From positions 62,001 through 126,000 of the forward strand of contig JAFPME010000011.1 in the NCBI GenBank assembly GCA_017402445.1: 64,000 nucleotides of DNA, given 5' to 3'. The stretch's first letter is position 1; every line of letters begins with the position of its first letter. Below, in pieces: positions 8,220 through 18,346 of the stretch. The notes below the pieces were generated by a model that was given only the letters and a program-made list of their open reading frames with translations, did not search any database and was not told where the DNA came from. The DNA comes from Prevotella sp. GTDB lineage: Bacteria; Bacteroidota; Bacteroidia; Bacteroidales; Bacteroidaceae. Made by a program: the position numbers and the translations under genes.

Positions 8220-10046
8220 ATGAAGAAAATTCTACGTTCACTGTTCACAATCCTGGCTCTGGCAGCAACTGTCAGCGTCAACGCCCAGACATGGGCCGGA
8301 TACTACGACGGCACAAGCAATCGAAAGAACTTCGGCTTGAATGCCACTGAGACATACGACCAAGCTATCTTCGTGGCCGGCGATCACGAACTGCTCGGAG
8401 GAAAGCAAATACAGGCTATCCGCTTCTACATGCAGAACCTGCTGTGCATCGAAGACGTCAAGCTTTGGGCTTCCAACAAGCTGCCTGCCAGCGCTGCTGA
8501 AGCTGACATCCTCACTATGGACATCAAGAAGAAAGACATCATGGCTTTCGACGAAGCCGATAATCTGCTTGGTTTCGCCACGGATATCTACCTTGACACG
8601 CCCATCACGATTCCTGCAACGGGTGCATACATCGGCTATTCGTTCAAAGTGAACAAACTCTCAAACAAGCAAGGAAAGTCGCCCGTGGTGATTGGTGAGC
8701 AAAAAAACATCACTGGCAGCTTCTACTTCAAGTCGTCAAGCTCCATTCCCGAATGGATGGATAACTCAGGAAAAGGTAACATGACCATCCAACTGCTTAC
8801 CAATGACGGTCCAGCACTGAAGAACGCTGTCGCAGCATACGACTTCAACATGCTCGCCGAACTCGACGCACCCTACGATATCTCTGCTTATTTGAACAAC
8901 GTTGGCTCTGCCGAAGTGAAGAGCATCGACTATATTGTAACCATCGATGGCGTTGAAGGCGCTGAAAAACACGAGGTAATCTCACCCGCATGCAAGACTG
9001 GCAGCAACATCGAGCTGCTGATTCCGATGGAAACACCCAAGAAACTGGGCGAAATCAAGGTTTCCGTCAAAGTAACCAAGGTAAACGGACAGGCAAACGA
9101 GTCCAAGCATGCCACAAGCAACAGTACGGTGAACGTGGTTGAGGAGCTCTTCAAACGCATGGTACTGCTCGAAGAGTTCACAGGAGAGAAGTGTCCGAAC
9201 TGCCCGCCCGTAGCTGCACTTGTGAATCAGCTGCTCCACGACCCTGAATATTCAGAGAAGGTAGCAGGCATCTGCCACCACGACGGCTACTACACCGACC
9301 AGTTCACACAGCCTTCCGACACGGAATACACTTGGTTCTACAACGATGGAGGTGGCACTTACGCTCCCGCACTGATGTTCGACCGCTGGTCGGGCGACGG
9401 CAGTCCTGATAAGAGCAACAACAGCGGTAATAATACACCTGTTCGCTTCGTGGGAACAATCGAACGCATGAAGCAACTTGTCGACACTCGCTATGCCGAG
9501 GAACCGATGGTGAATCTCAGGATGAGTTTCGAATACAATGCAGACAGCACGGAGGTAGCCATCACCGTTCGTGGTAAGCGTTCACCGATGTGGAGCAACA
9601 AGGAACCGCGCCTGACGCTGACCCTGACCGAGGATAGTATTGCATCTACCTCGCAGTCTGGTTTCTCAGGAACATTCTGGCAGATGCACGTCAACCGCGG
9701 CGTGAACTCCACATGGGGCGAGACCGTCAACTGGGAGAACGATTCCTTCATCTACAACTACACATTCCCCCTGAAGCCTGAGTTCAACAAGAAGCAACTG
9801 AAGGTCGTTGCATTCATGTCGAAGTACGACAGCAGCGATCCCAACAACTGCACCATAGACAATACCGCAGTCATCACGCTGCAGAAGAAGAAAGCGATAC
9901 CGAGTGCCATCACGAATGTTTCAAAGACATTCTCTACCGAAGTGGCTCGCTACACCGTAAACGGCCAGCTGATTTCCGCACCGCAACACGGCATCAACAT
10001 CATCAAGATGAGCGACGGAACGGTCCGCAAGGTATTCGTCAAGTAA
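8220..10046 (+). CDS. Large secreted Omp28-like protein with T9SS-like sorting tail
   Basis: 608 residues, signal peptide ending VSVNAQ. Residues 24-200 are a beta-rich domain, and 200-310 look like an immunoglobulin-type segment (ISAYLNNVGSAEVKSIDYIV). From about 318 comes the Omp28 signature MVLLEEFTGEKCPNCPPVAA with CPNC, then GICHHDGYYTDQF and a further beta domain. The end (ARYTVNGQLISAPQHGINI then IKMSDGTVRKVFVK) is a sorting-type tail. Unlike the lipoprotein at 6688 this version would be secreted rather than lipid-anchored at its N-terminus. It is the last gene of the run and is followed by a strong terminator. Substrate or partner unknown. Confidence 0.82.
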   Translation: MKKILRSLFTILALAATVSVNAQTWAGYYDGTSNRKNFGLNATETYDQAIFVAGDHELLGGKQIQAIRFYMQNLLCIEDVKLWASNKLPASAAEADILTMDIKKKDIMAFDEADNLLGFATDIYLDTPITIPATGAYIGYSFKVNKLSNKQGKSPVVIGEQKNITGSFYFKSSSSIPEWMDNSGKGNMTIQLLTNDGPALKNAVAAYDFNMLAELDAPYDISAYLNNVGSAEVKSIDYIVTIDGVEGAEKHEVISPACKTGSNIELLIPMETPKKLGEIKVSVKVTKVNGQANESKHATSNSTVNVVEELFKRMVLLEEFTGEKCPNCPPVAALVNQLLHDPEYSEKVAGICHHDGYYTDQFTQPSDTEYTWFYNDGGGTYAPALMFDRWSGDGSPDKSNNSGNNTPVRFVGTIERMKQLVDTRYAEEPMVNLRMSFEYNADSTEVAITVRGKRSPMWSNKEPRLTLTLTEDSIASTSQSGFSGTFWQMHVNRGVNSTWGETVNWENDSFIYNYTFPLKPEFNKKQLKVVAFMSKYDSSDPNNCTIDNTAVITLQKKKAIPSAITNVSKTFSTEVARYTVNGQLISAPQHGINIIKMSDGTVRKVFVK

Positions 10047-10071
10047 CGCTATTCTTGTTTCATCCTCATAG

Positions 10072-10107
10072 AAAGTGCTTCCGAAACGGTTTCGGAGGCA
10101 CTTTTTT
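10072..10107 (+). terminator. Terminator of the TlpA/Omp28 operon
   Basis: Arms AAAGTGCTTCCGAAA (10072-10086) and TTTCGGAGGCACTTT (10090-10104), one G-T pair, followed by T residues. Confidence 0.92.
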
Positions 10108-10357
10108 TATGTCTTCCCTGCTGGCGAAATCCTGAATAGGAAAGGGAAAATGAAATTGTGGAAACACATTCATTATACCCGTTTTACCTACTAACACAAG
10201 AAGTAGAAATTTACGATTGCTCCAAATTTCAGTAATACAGCACCATTTTGCTTACGATTCGCAACGAAATCACAGACGAGTATTTTCAAATTGTAAGTTT
10301 AAAGCAAAAAGTTGATGAAAAAAGTCAGCTTTTCTTCATAAAAAGAGCAATATGTCT

Positions 10358-10366
10358 TATCTTTGC
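10358..10366 (+). promoter_or_regulatory. -7 box of the dapF promoter
   Basis: TATCTTTGC, 24 bases before the dapF ATG at 10391. No good TTTG at the standard distance. It overlaps an in-frame upstream ATG (10352), making that earlier start unlikely. Confidence 0.65.
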
Positions 10367-10390
10367 AGCAAAAAGCAAACAAAAAGTAAG

Positions 10391-11263
10391 ATGGAGCACA
10401 GAATACCATTCACAAAGATGCACGGAGCAGGAAATGACTATATTTATGTCAACACGTTGCTCTACAGCATTCCCAATCCGGAGGAGACTTCACGTCAATG
10501 GAGTACACCTCACACCGGTATCGGGGCCGATGGTCTTGTGCTCATCGGTTTTTCCGACGACGAAAGTGCAGACTATCAGATGCGGATTTTCAATGCCGAC
10601 GGTTCAGAAGCCATGATGTGCGGCAATGCTTCGCGCTGCATTGGTAAGTATCTTTACGAAAAGGGTATCACCGACAAGACAGACATCCGCCTGCAGACGC
10701 GCTCGGGCATCAAGCGACTGAAGCTGAACCTCAGCCTGGATGGCAATCGGAACAGGGTGGAAAGCGTAACAGTGGACATGCTCGCGCCCCAACTGAACGT
10801 TAACTCGCAGTACAATCCGCCCGTAGAAGGCGTTCTGACAGTTGGGAATCGCCAGTTTGAAGGCACTTTCGTGTCGATGGGCAATCCTCACTACGTCATC
10901 TTCACCGACGACGTGGCCAGCATCAACCTGGAGCACTGGGGTCCACTTCTGGAGAACCACCCCGCTTTCCCCGAACGTTGCAACATCGAATTTGCTGAAA
11001 TAACGAACACAAATAGCATAAGAGTCCGTGTATGGGAAAGAGGCAGCGGCATTACCATGGCTTGTGGCACCGGAGCATGTGCCACGGCTGTAGCTGCTTG
11101 CCTGACAGGCAGGACGGGCCGACATAGCAGCATTGCGATGGATGGCGGCACACTGGAAATCGATTGGCGGCAGACCGACAGTCATGTACTCATGACAGGG
11201 CCTGCCGCCTTCGTGTTTGAAGGCGAAGCCACTCTTCCGCCAACTGCCGTCGACCGAGCATGA
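10391..11263 (+). CDS. dapF: Diaminopimelate epimerase
   Basis: 290 residues. DapF converts LL- to meso-diaminopimelate, the precursor of lysine and the peptidoglycan cross-linking residue. Signature segments: [15 protein letters not shown] near the start, [27 protein letters not shown] with the first catalytic cysteine (Cys77), [25 protein letters not shown] with the second catalytic cysteine (Cys225). The start at 10391 gives the family N-terminus. The gene for the preceding enzyme in the aminotransferase route, dapL, follows after 143 bases. Confidence 0.95.
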   Translation: MEHRIPFTKMHGAGNDYIYVNTLLYSIPNPEETSRQWSTPHTGIGADGLVLIGFSDDESADYQMRIFNADGSEAMMCGNASRCIGKYLYEKGITDKTDIRLQTRSGIKRLKLNLSLDGNRNRVESVTVDMLAPQLNVNSQYNPPVEGVLTVGNRQFEGTFVSMGNPHYVIFTDDVASINLEHWGPLLENHPAFPERCNIEFAEITNTNSIRVRVWERGSGITMACGTGACATAVAACLTGRTGRHSSIAMDGGTLEIDWRQTDSHVLMTGPAAFVFEGEATLPPTAVDRA

Positions 11264-11406
11264 GTCGCAGTACGACCTCTGATGCGCCGTCGTCACCTGC
11301 CGTTGTCAGTCCCTCGGATGCAGAACAGTGCATTCACCATGAGCTGAAAAGACGACACCCGGAGAACAATTGAAAGCAAACTGAAACACCATAAAAGAAG
11401 AAGACA

Positions 11407-12642
11407 ATGGCACTCATCAACGAGCACTACCTGAAACTGACCAAGAACTACCTGTTCGCAGACATCGCCAAGCGCGTGAATGCCTTCAAGGTGAGCCACA
11501 AAAACGCCAAGGTCATCAGCCTCGGCATTGGTGACGTGACGCAACCGCTCTGCCCTGCCGTCATCGAAGCCATGCACAAGGCCGTCGAAGACATGGGGAC
11601 TCGCGACGGATTCCATGGCTACGGTCCCGAACAAGGGTACCCTTGGTTGCGCGAAGCCATTGTGAAAAACGACTTCCTGCCGCGAGGCATCCACCTGAGC
11701 CCCGACGAAATATTCATCAACGACGGTGCCAAAAGCGACACGGGAAACATCGGCGACCTGGTCAGATGGGACAATTCCATGGCTGTCACCGACCCTATCT
11801 ATCCCGTCTACATCGACTCGAACGTAATGAACGGACGAGCAGGCGTCGTGAACGAGCAGGGCGAATGGAGCAACGTGTGCTATCTGCCATGCTCCGAGCA
11901 AAACAAATTCGTCCCTTCCCTGCCCGACCACCGCGTCGACATGATCTATCTCTGCTACCCGAACAACCCCACTGGCATGGTCATCACGAAGGAAGAGCTC
12001 AGGCGATGGGTGAACTATGCACTGAAGAACGACGCCATCATCTTCTACGATGCAGCCTACCACGCCTACATTCAAGACGAAGACATCCCCCACTCCATCT
12101 ACGAAATCAAAGGTGCACGCAAGGTTGCCATCGAGCTGCACAGCTATTCCAAAACGGCAGGTTTCACCGGTCTGCGCTGCGGCTACACCGTGGTACCGAA
12201 GGAACTGACCGCAGCGACCATGGACGGCAAGCAGCGACTGCCCCTCAACCCGATGTGGCTTCGCCGCCAAAGCACCAAGTACAACGGCACAAGCTACATC
12301 AGCCAGCGTGCAGCCGAAGCCACCTACACGCCCGAAGGACAGCAACAAGTGAAGGAAACCATCAGCTACTATATGTCAAACGCGCACCTGATGCTGGAAA
12401 CCCTGACCCGCCTGGGCTTCACAGTCTACGGCGGCGAGAACGCTCCTTACCTCTGGATGAAGACCCCAAACGGCATCAGCAGCTGGCAGTTCTTCGACCA
12501 GCTGCTCTATGGCGCGCAGGTCGTGTGCACCCCCGGCGTAGGTTTCGGACCCTCGGGCGAAGGCTTTGTCAGGCTCACCTCGTTCGGTTACCGCGAAGAC
12601 TGCGAGGAAGCACTTGACAGAATAAGTAGCTGGCAGCATTGA
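11407..12642 (+). CDS. dapL: LL-diaminopimelate aminotransferase
   Basis: 411 residues, the normal DapL length. It makes LL-diaminopimelate directly from tetrahydrodipicolinate with glutamate as donor, bypassing the succinylase route. Fold-type I PLP enzyme: IGDVTQPLCPAV near the N-terminus, FINDGAKSDTGNIGDL (cofactor phosphate site), CYPNNPTGMV, and the Schiff-base lysine in SYSKTAGFTGLRCGY (Lys249). Its product is the DapF substrate, so the pair forms a coherent unit. The promoter of the next gene overlaps the dapL stop codon. Confidence 0.96.
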   Translation: MALINEHYLKLTKNYLFADIAKRVNAFKVSHKNAKVISLGIGDVTQPLCPAVIEAMHKAVEDMGTRDGFHGYGPEQGYPWLREAIVKNDFLPRGIHLSPDEIFINDGAKSDTGNIGDLVRWDNSMAVTDPIYPVYIDSNVMNGRAGVVNEQGEWSNVCYLPCSEQNKFVPSLPDHRVDMIYLCYPNNPTGMVITKEELRRWVNYALKNDAIIFYDAAYHAYIQDEDIPHSIYEIKGARKVAIELHSYSKTAGFTGLRCGYTVVPKELTAATMDGKQRLPLNPMWLRRQSTKYNGTSYISQRAAEATYTPEGQQQVKETISYYMSNAHLMLETLTRLGFTVYGGENAPYLWMKTPNGISSWQFFDQLLYGAQVVCTPGVGFGPSGEGFVRLTSFGYREDCEEALDRISSWQH

Positions 12643-12669
12643 TTATTCAAAGAAAAATCGTACCTTTGC
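12638..12669 (+). promoter_or_regulatory. Promoter of glutamine synthetase III
   Basis: ATTG (12638-12641), 19 bases, then TACCTTTGC (12661-12669). The -33 element sits on the dapL stop codon. It leaves a leader of about 175 bases before the ATG at 12852; I see no known riboswitch in it. Confidence 0.75.
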
Positions 12670-12851
12670 ACAGAAATTCGAAGGAAAACGGCCTTTTTAC
12701 CGACAATCCGTTCACCGACGGCTGCCGAAAGTGAAAAGAACCGGCTCGCCGACAGCAGAACAGTATCCGCACCGAACGCCGGGCAACGTACCGAAAAGGA
12801 CCACCGCCACCCTCCGAACGAACAAGGTATCATTTTTACGGTTAAAAGATT

Positions 12852-15041
<2,190 letters not shown>

Positions 15042-15158
15042 TCCGCCGCGGCCAACCGCCCGATGACATACATTCTACGAGACCAAGACAGGCCTTTCTC
15101 CAGTGGGAAAGGTGGATTCGGAAGAATCTATTTCTTTTATTGGTTGTTTAAGTTTGCT

Positions 15159-15200
15159 ACGGAGCACGACTGCGAAGCCGCGCTCCGTTTTTCTTTTTTC
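15159..15200 (+). terminator. Terminator downstream of glnN
   Basis: ACGGAGC (15159-15165) pairs with GCTCCGT (15182-15188) around a loop with minor pairing, followed by TTTTCTTTTTTC. A weaker hairpin CCTTTC/GAAAGG lies at 15093-15112. Confidence 0.75.
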
Positions 15201-15253
15201 ATCTTTTACACGTTTTTCTGCTGGCAACACACGCTTATCTCGATTTTTTTGCC

Positions 15254-15262
15254 TACATTTGC
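15254..15262 (+). promoter_or_regulatory. -7 box upstream of the sigma-factor gene
   Basis: TACATTTGC, 24 bases before the ATG at 15286. No clear TTTG at 19-21 bases. Confidence 0.55.
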
Positions 15263-15285
15263 AACAGAATCAAACAACGAGTAAC

Positions 15286-16014
15286 ATGGCAAACGATTTT
15301 GACAACGAACTGCTGAAAGCATACCTCGGCGACATCAGCAACGCGCAAAGGCTCACCGACGAGCAGGAGCGCGACCTGGCACGATGCGCACAGCAGGGCG
15401 ACGAGCAGGCACGGAAACAGCTCGTGAGCAACAACCTGAAGTTCGTCATCACCATGGCCAGGCAATATGCAGGCCGCGGACTGCCCATCGAAGACCTCAT
15501 CAGCGAAGGAAACATCGGCATGATGCAGGCGGCGGCCAAGTTCAGTCCTGACTACGGAAAGCGCTTCGTGGCCTATGCCGCGCCCTTCATCCGTCGCAGC
15601 ATGGAGGAAGCCATAGAGTCGCAGACAGGGCTCTACAAAGTGCCGGAACGCGAACGCAACAGCGCCGAGGCCAAGCGAAGGGAGCCCCTGTCGTTCGACG
15701 CGCCCATTCCCGCCGGCAGCCAGACCTCCTTCAGCCTGCTCAGCGTCGTTGAGAACACCGACTCGCCCCGCGCCGACAGCCACACAGAGCTCCGCTCGCT
15801 CTCCGACGAGCTGACAGGCGCCCTCCGCACGCTCAACGAGCGCGAGCAGCGCATCGTCAGAGCCATCTACGGCATTGGCCAAGACCACCTCACCATGGCC
15901 GAAATAGGCGAGGAAATGGGCCTGAAGCGCGAACGGGTGCGCCAGATTCGCGACAAGGCCCTGCGCAAACTGCGCAAAGCATCGCGCTCCGCCCGCGAAG
16001 ACATGAAAGAATAA
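15286..16014 (+). CDS. Short sigma-70 family RNA polymerase sigma factor
   Basis: 242 residues. Region 1.2/2: LKAYLGDISNAQRLTDEQER, LVSNNLKFVITMARQYAGRG, LPIEDLISEGNIGMMQAA, FVAYAAPFIRRSMEEAIE. Region 4 with helix-turn-helix: LNEREQRIVRAIYGIG, LTMAEIGEEMGLKRERVRQI. The usual Bacteroidetes RpoD has a WWIRQ motif in region 2 and a full region 3. Here the equivalent is APFIRRS, and about 60 residues of low similarity (SQTGLYKVPERERNSAEAKR, then SFDAPIP) join region 2 to region 4, so region 3 seems shortened. It is therefore a second, RpoD-like factor rather than the primary one. The start at 15286 follows the promoter box. The GH2 gene begins 25 bases later. Confidence 0.85.
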   Translation: MANDFDNELLKAYLGDISNAQRLTDEQERDLARCAQQGDEQARKQLVSNNLKFVITMARQYAGRGLPIEDLISEGNIGMMQAAAKFSPDYGKRFVAYAAPFIRRSMEEAIESQTGLYKVPERERNSAEAKRREPLSFDAPIPAGSQTSFSLLSVVENTDSPRADSHTELRSLSDELTGALRTLNEREQRIVRAIYGIGQDHLTMAEIGEEMGLKRERVRQIRDKALRKLRKASRSAREDMKE

Positions 16015-16039
16015 CCACAAGGGAAAACAACAGAAAGAC

Positions 16040-17839
16040 ATGAAAAAAATACTCTTCCTGCTTCTCTGCACACTCGCCACCGTGGCCGAAGCACAGGCCG
16101 TGGGCGTGCTGCAGAACGTGTACGGACGAAAGACCACCTCGCTCAACGGATGGTGGCAAATCATCATCGACCCCTACGACGCCGGTTACTATGACTACCG
16201 CATGCAGCCTTCGCCCAACGGATTCTTCATGAACGCCAAGCCGCGCGACAAAGGGGACCACGTGGAGTACGACTTCTCGAAGAACGACCAGCTCTACGTG
16301 CCGCAGGACTGGAACATACAGCGGCGTGAACTCTTCTTCTACGAGGGCAGCGTCTGGTACAAAAAGGACTTCAAGTACTCGCTGAAGAAGGACCACCTGC
16401 TCTACCTCTACTTCGGAGCAGCCAACTACCAGACCGACGTATGGATCAACGGCGTCAAGCTCGGCACACACGTGGGCGGCTTCACACCCTTCTTCTTCGA
16501 CATCACCCAGCAGCTGCAGAAGGGCGAGAACACCATCGTCGTCAGGGTGAACAACGTGCGACGGCCCGACGGCGTGCCCACCGTGAACAGCGACTGGTGG
16601 AACTACGGCGGACTGACGCGCGACGTCATGCTCGTGGAAACGCCCCTGGCCCACGTGGACGACTACGAGATACGGCTGGCCAAGAACGAGTACGACCGCA
16701 TTCAGGTGAAGACACGGCTGAACATCGCCATGGCCGACGTGAAGGTGGAGGTGCGCATCCCGCAGCTCGGCATCTTCCAGCGCATGACCACCAACGCCAA
16801 GGGCGAAGCCGAGGCCCTCATCGACGCCCAGCCTGAGCTCTGGAGCCCCGAATCGCCCACGCTCTACAAAGTCATCGTGAAGTGCGAGGGCGAGGAAATG
16901 ACCGACGAGATAGGCTTCCGCCACATCGAGACGGAAGGCAAGCGGGTGCTGCTCAACGGCAAGCCCATCTTCCTTCGCGGCATCAGCGTGCACGAGGAAG
17001 CGCCCGAGAAGACCGGACGGTGCACCACGGAGAAAGACGATTCCACGCTCATCTCGTGGGCGAAGTTCATGGGATGCAACATGCTGCGACTGGCCCACTA
17101 CCCGCACAACGAGAAAATGGTGCGCATGGCCGAACGCGCAGGCCTGATGGTGTGGAGCGAAGTGCCCGTCTACTGGACCATCGACTGGACCAACCAAGAG
17201 ACCTACAACAACGCCGCGCGACAACTGCGCGACAACATCCTGCGAGACCACAACCGTTGCGGCGTCATCATCTGGAGCGTGGCCAACGAAACACCCCGCT
17301 CCGAGGCGCGCAACCACTTCCTGCGCGGACTGGCCAAGGTGGTACGCGTGCACGACGACGAGCGTCTGCTCTCCATGGCCATGGAAACAGAGACGCACGA
17401 CAACATCACCACCGTGGAGGACCCGCTGAGCGACGTGGTGGACATACTCAGCTTCAACTGCTACTTAGGCTGGTACGGCGGCAAACCTGCCGACTGCGAG
17501 GAGCGCAAGTGGTTCTTCTCGCAGGACAAACCGTTCTTCGTCAGCGAATTCGGAGCCGGAGCCGTGGCCGGACGCTTCGGCAGCAAGGACGAGAAATGGA
17601 CCGAAGAGTATCAGGCCGAGGTCTACCGCAAGACGCTGGCCATGTACGACCGCATCCCCGGTTTCGCCGGCTGCACACCTTGGATACTCATGGACTTCCG
17701 CTCTCCACGTCGTCAGAACCACACGACGCAGAACTACTTCAACCGCAAGGGCGTCGTTTCGGAGCGCGGCCAGACCAAGCAGGCCTTCTACGTGCTGCAG
17801 GACTTCTACAAGAAGAAAGGTGCTTTCAAGAAGAAATAA
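16040..17839 (+). CDS. GH2 family glycosidase (beta-glucuronidase-like)
   Basis: 599 residues with a signal peptide (MKKILFLLLCTLATVAEAQA), so probably periplasmic. GH2 order: sugar-binding jelly roll (WYKKDFKYS, NYQTDVWINGVKLGTHVGGF), an immunoglobulin-like domain, then a TIM barrel starting RVLLNGKPIFLRGISVHEEA. The acid/base Glu is in IIWSVANE (about residue 416) and the nucleophile Glu in FFVSEFGAG (about 502). The short length and NYGGLTRDV fit the beta-glucuronidase subgroup rather than LacZ. Exact sugar specificity cannot be read from sequence. It lies 25 bases after the sigma gene with no separate promoter seen. Confidence 0.86.
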   Translation: MKKILFLLLCTLATVAEAQAVGVLQNVYGRKTTSLNGWWQIIIDPYDAGYYDYRMQPSPNGFFMNAKPRDKGDHVEYDFSKNDQLYVPQDWNIQRRELFFYEGSVWYKKDFKYSLKKDHLLYLYFGAANYQTDVWINGVKLGTHVGGFTPFFFDITQQLQKGENTIVVRVNNVRRPDGVPTVNSDWWNYGGLTRDVMLVETPLAHVDDYEIRLAKNEYDRIQVKTRLNIAMADVKVEVRIPQLGIFQRMTTNAKGEAEALIDAQPELWSPESPTLYKVIVKCEGEEMTDEIGFRHIETEGKRVLLNGKPIFLRGISVHEEAPEKTGRCTTEKDDSTLISWAKFMGCNMLRLAHYPHNEKMVRMAERAGLMVWSEVPVYWTIDWTNQETYNNAARQLRDNILRDHNRCGVIIWSVANETPRSEARNHFLRGLAKVVRVHDDERLLSMAMETETHDNITTVEDPLSDVVDILSFNCYLGWYGGKPADCEERKWFFSQDKPFFVSEFGAGAVAGRFGSKDEKWTEEYQAEVYRKTLAMYDRIPGFAGCTPWILMDFRSPRRQNHTTQNYFNRKGVVSERGQTKQAFYVLQDFYKKKGAFKKK

Positions 17840-17944
17840 GCGGAACTGTTTTTTGGTTTTCAGACGTCATGCGCTGCCATAAGGGCGGCGGCCGGTTGCC
17901 GGAAGGACCGTTTCTCGTTGCCAATCGGCAGCCGTTGACGTGAC

Positions 17945-18023
17945 AAATCAGTGAAATTGCACGGTAAAATCAGTGAGATTGCCAGACAATTTCACTGATT
18001 TTGTTTTGCAATTTCACTGATAT
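17945..18023. repeat. Intergenic repeat block 1: four copies of a 16-base motif, 22-base spacing
   Basis: Two direct copies of AAATCAGTGAAATTGC (17945-17960 and 17967-17982, the second with one change) are 22 bases apart. They are followed by two inverted copies, ACAATTTCACTGATTT (17986-18001) and GCAATTTCACTGATAT (18008-18023), again 22 bases apart. The block could fold as nested 15-16 base hairpins. It lies 105 bases after the GH2 stop. Confidence 0.9.
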
Positions 18024-18065
18024 GCCACATCAAAACAAACCGAACGGCCAGACAACAACAGCCTT

Positions 18066-18197
18066 CTGACACTGAAACGAGGATCTAATGACTCGGCGAA
18101 AAGGCCCTGATGACTCGGCGACAAGGGTCTCCTGACAAGACAATGAGGGGAAAATGGCACGGCGACAGGGCTCTGATGACTCGGCAAAAAAGGAGAG
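18066..18197. repeat. Intergenic repeat block 2: five to six degenerate 22-base tandem units
   Basis: Units begin exactly 22 bases apart at 18088, 18110, 18132, 18154 and 18176, with a weaker one at 18066. The core is ATGACTCGGCGAMAAGG: units at 18088 and 18110 share ATGACTCGGCGA, the one at 18154 reads ATGGCACGGCGACAGGG, the one at 18176 ATGACTCGGCAAAAAAGG; the unit at 18132 is the most diverged of the five. Because 22 is not a multiple of three the repeat is unlikely to be coding. Confidence 0.85.
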
Positions 18198-18224
18198 AGG
18201 CATTTGTGTCAGGGCACAAAAAAA

Positions 18225-18282
18225 GAATGATACGAACCGGCATTGCCTCAGAACAGCGGGCAGATGCCGGTTCGTATCATTC
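18225..18282. repeat. Perfect 19-base inverted repeat between convergent genes
   Basis: GAATGATACGAACCGGCAT (18225-18243) and its exact complement ATGCCGGTTCGTATCATTC (18264-18282), with TGCC/GGCA extending the stem around one bulged base. It is preceded by A-rich DNA on the plus strand. In the reading direction of the minus-strand GH51 gene the left flank becomes a T-rich run (TCTTTTTTT), so it can act as its terminator. Confidence 0.9.
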
Positions 18283-18289
18283 AGGGGAC

Positions 18290-18336
18290 AGCCCGTCCGA
18301 CGCGTTCCTGACGCGACGTCAGGCGTCGGACGGGCT
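18290..18336. repeat. Second strong hairpin just beyond the GH51 stop
   Basis: AGCCCGTCCGACG (18290-18302) pairs with CGTCGGACGGGCT (18324-18336), and inside CCTGACG (18307-18313) pairs with CGTCAGG (18317-18323), with a four-base bulge on one side. It begins ten bases after the GH51 stop codon on the minus strand. No T-run adjoins it, so it may protect the mRNA end or pause transcription ahead of the next hairpin. Confidence 0.88.
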
Positions 18337-18346
18337 CAGAGACGCA

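Noticed and set aside
15093..15112. Hairpin CCTTTC/GAAAGG as the glnN terminator
   Set aside because: Only six pairs and no T-run; the stem at 15159-15188 with following T-rich tract is a better terminator.
17945..18197. Possible CRISPR array
   Set aside because: Units are 22 bases, degenerate and contiguous or separated by only six bases; no spacers of CRISPR length and no cas genes in the window.
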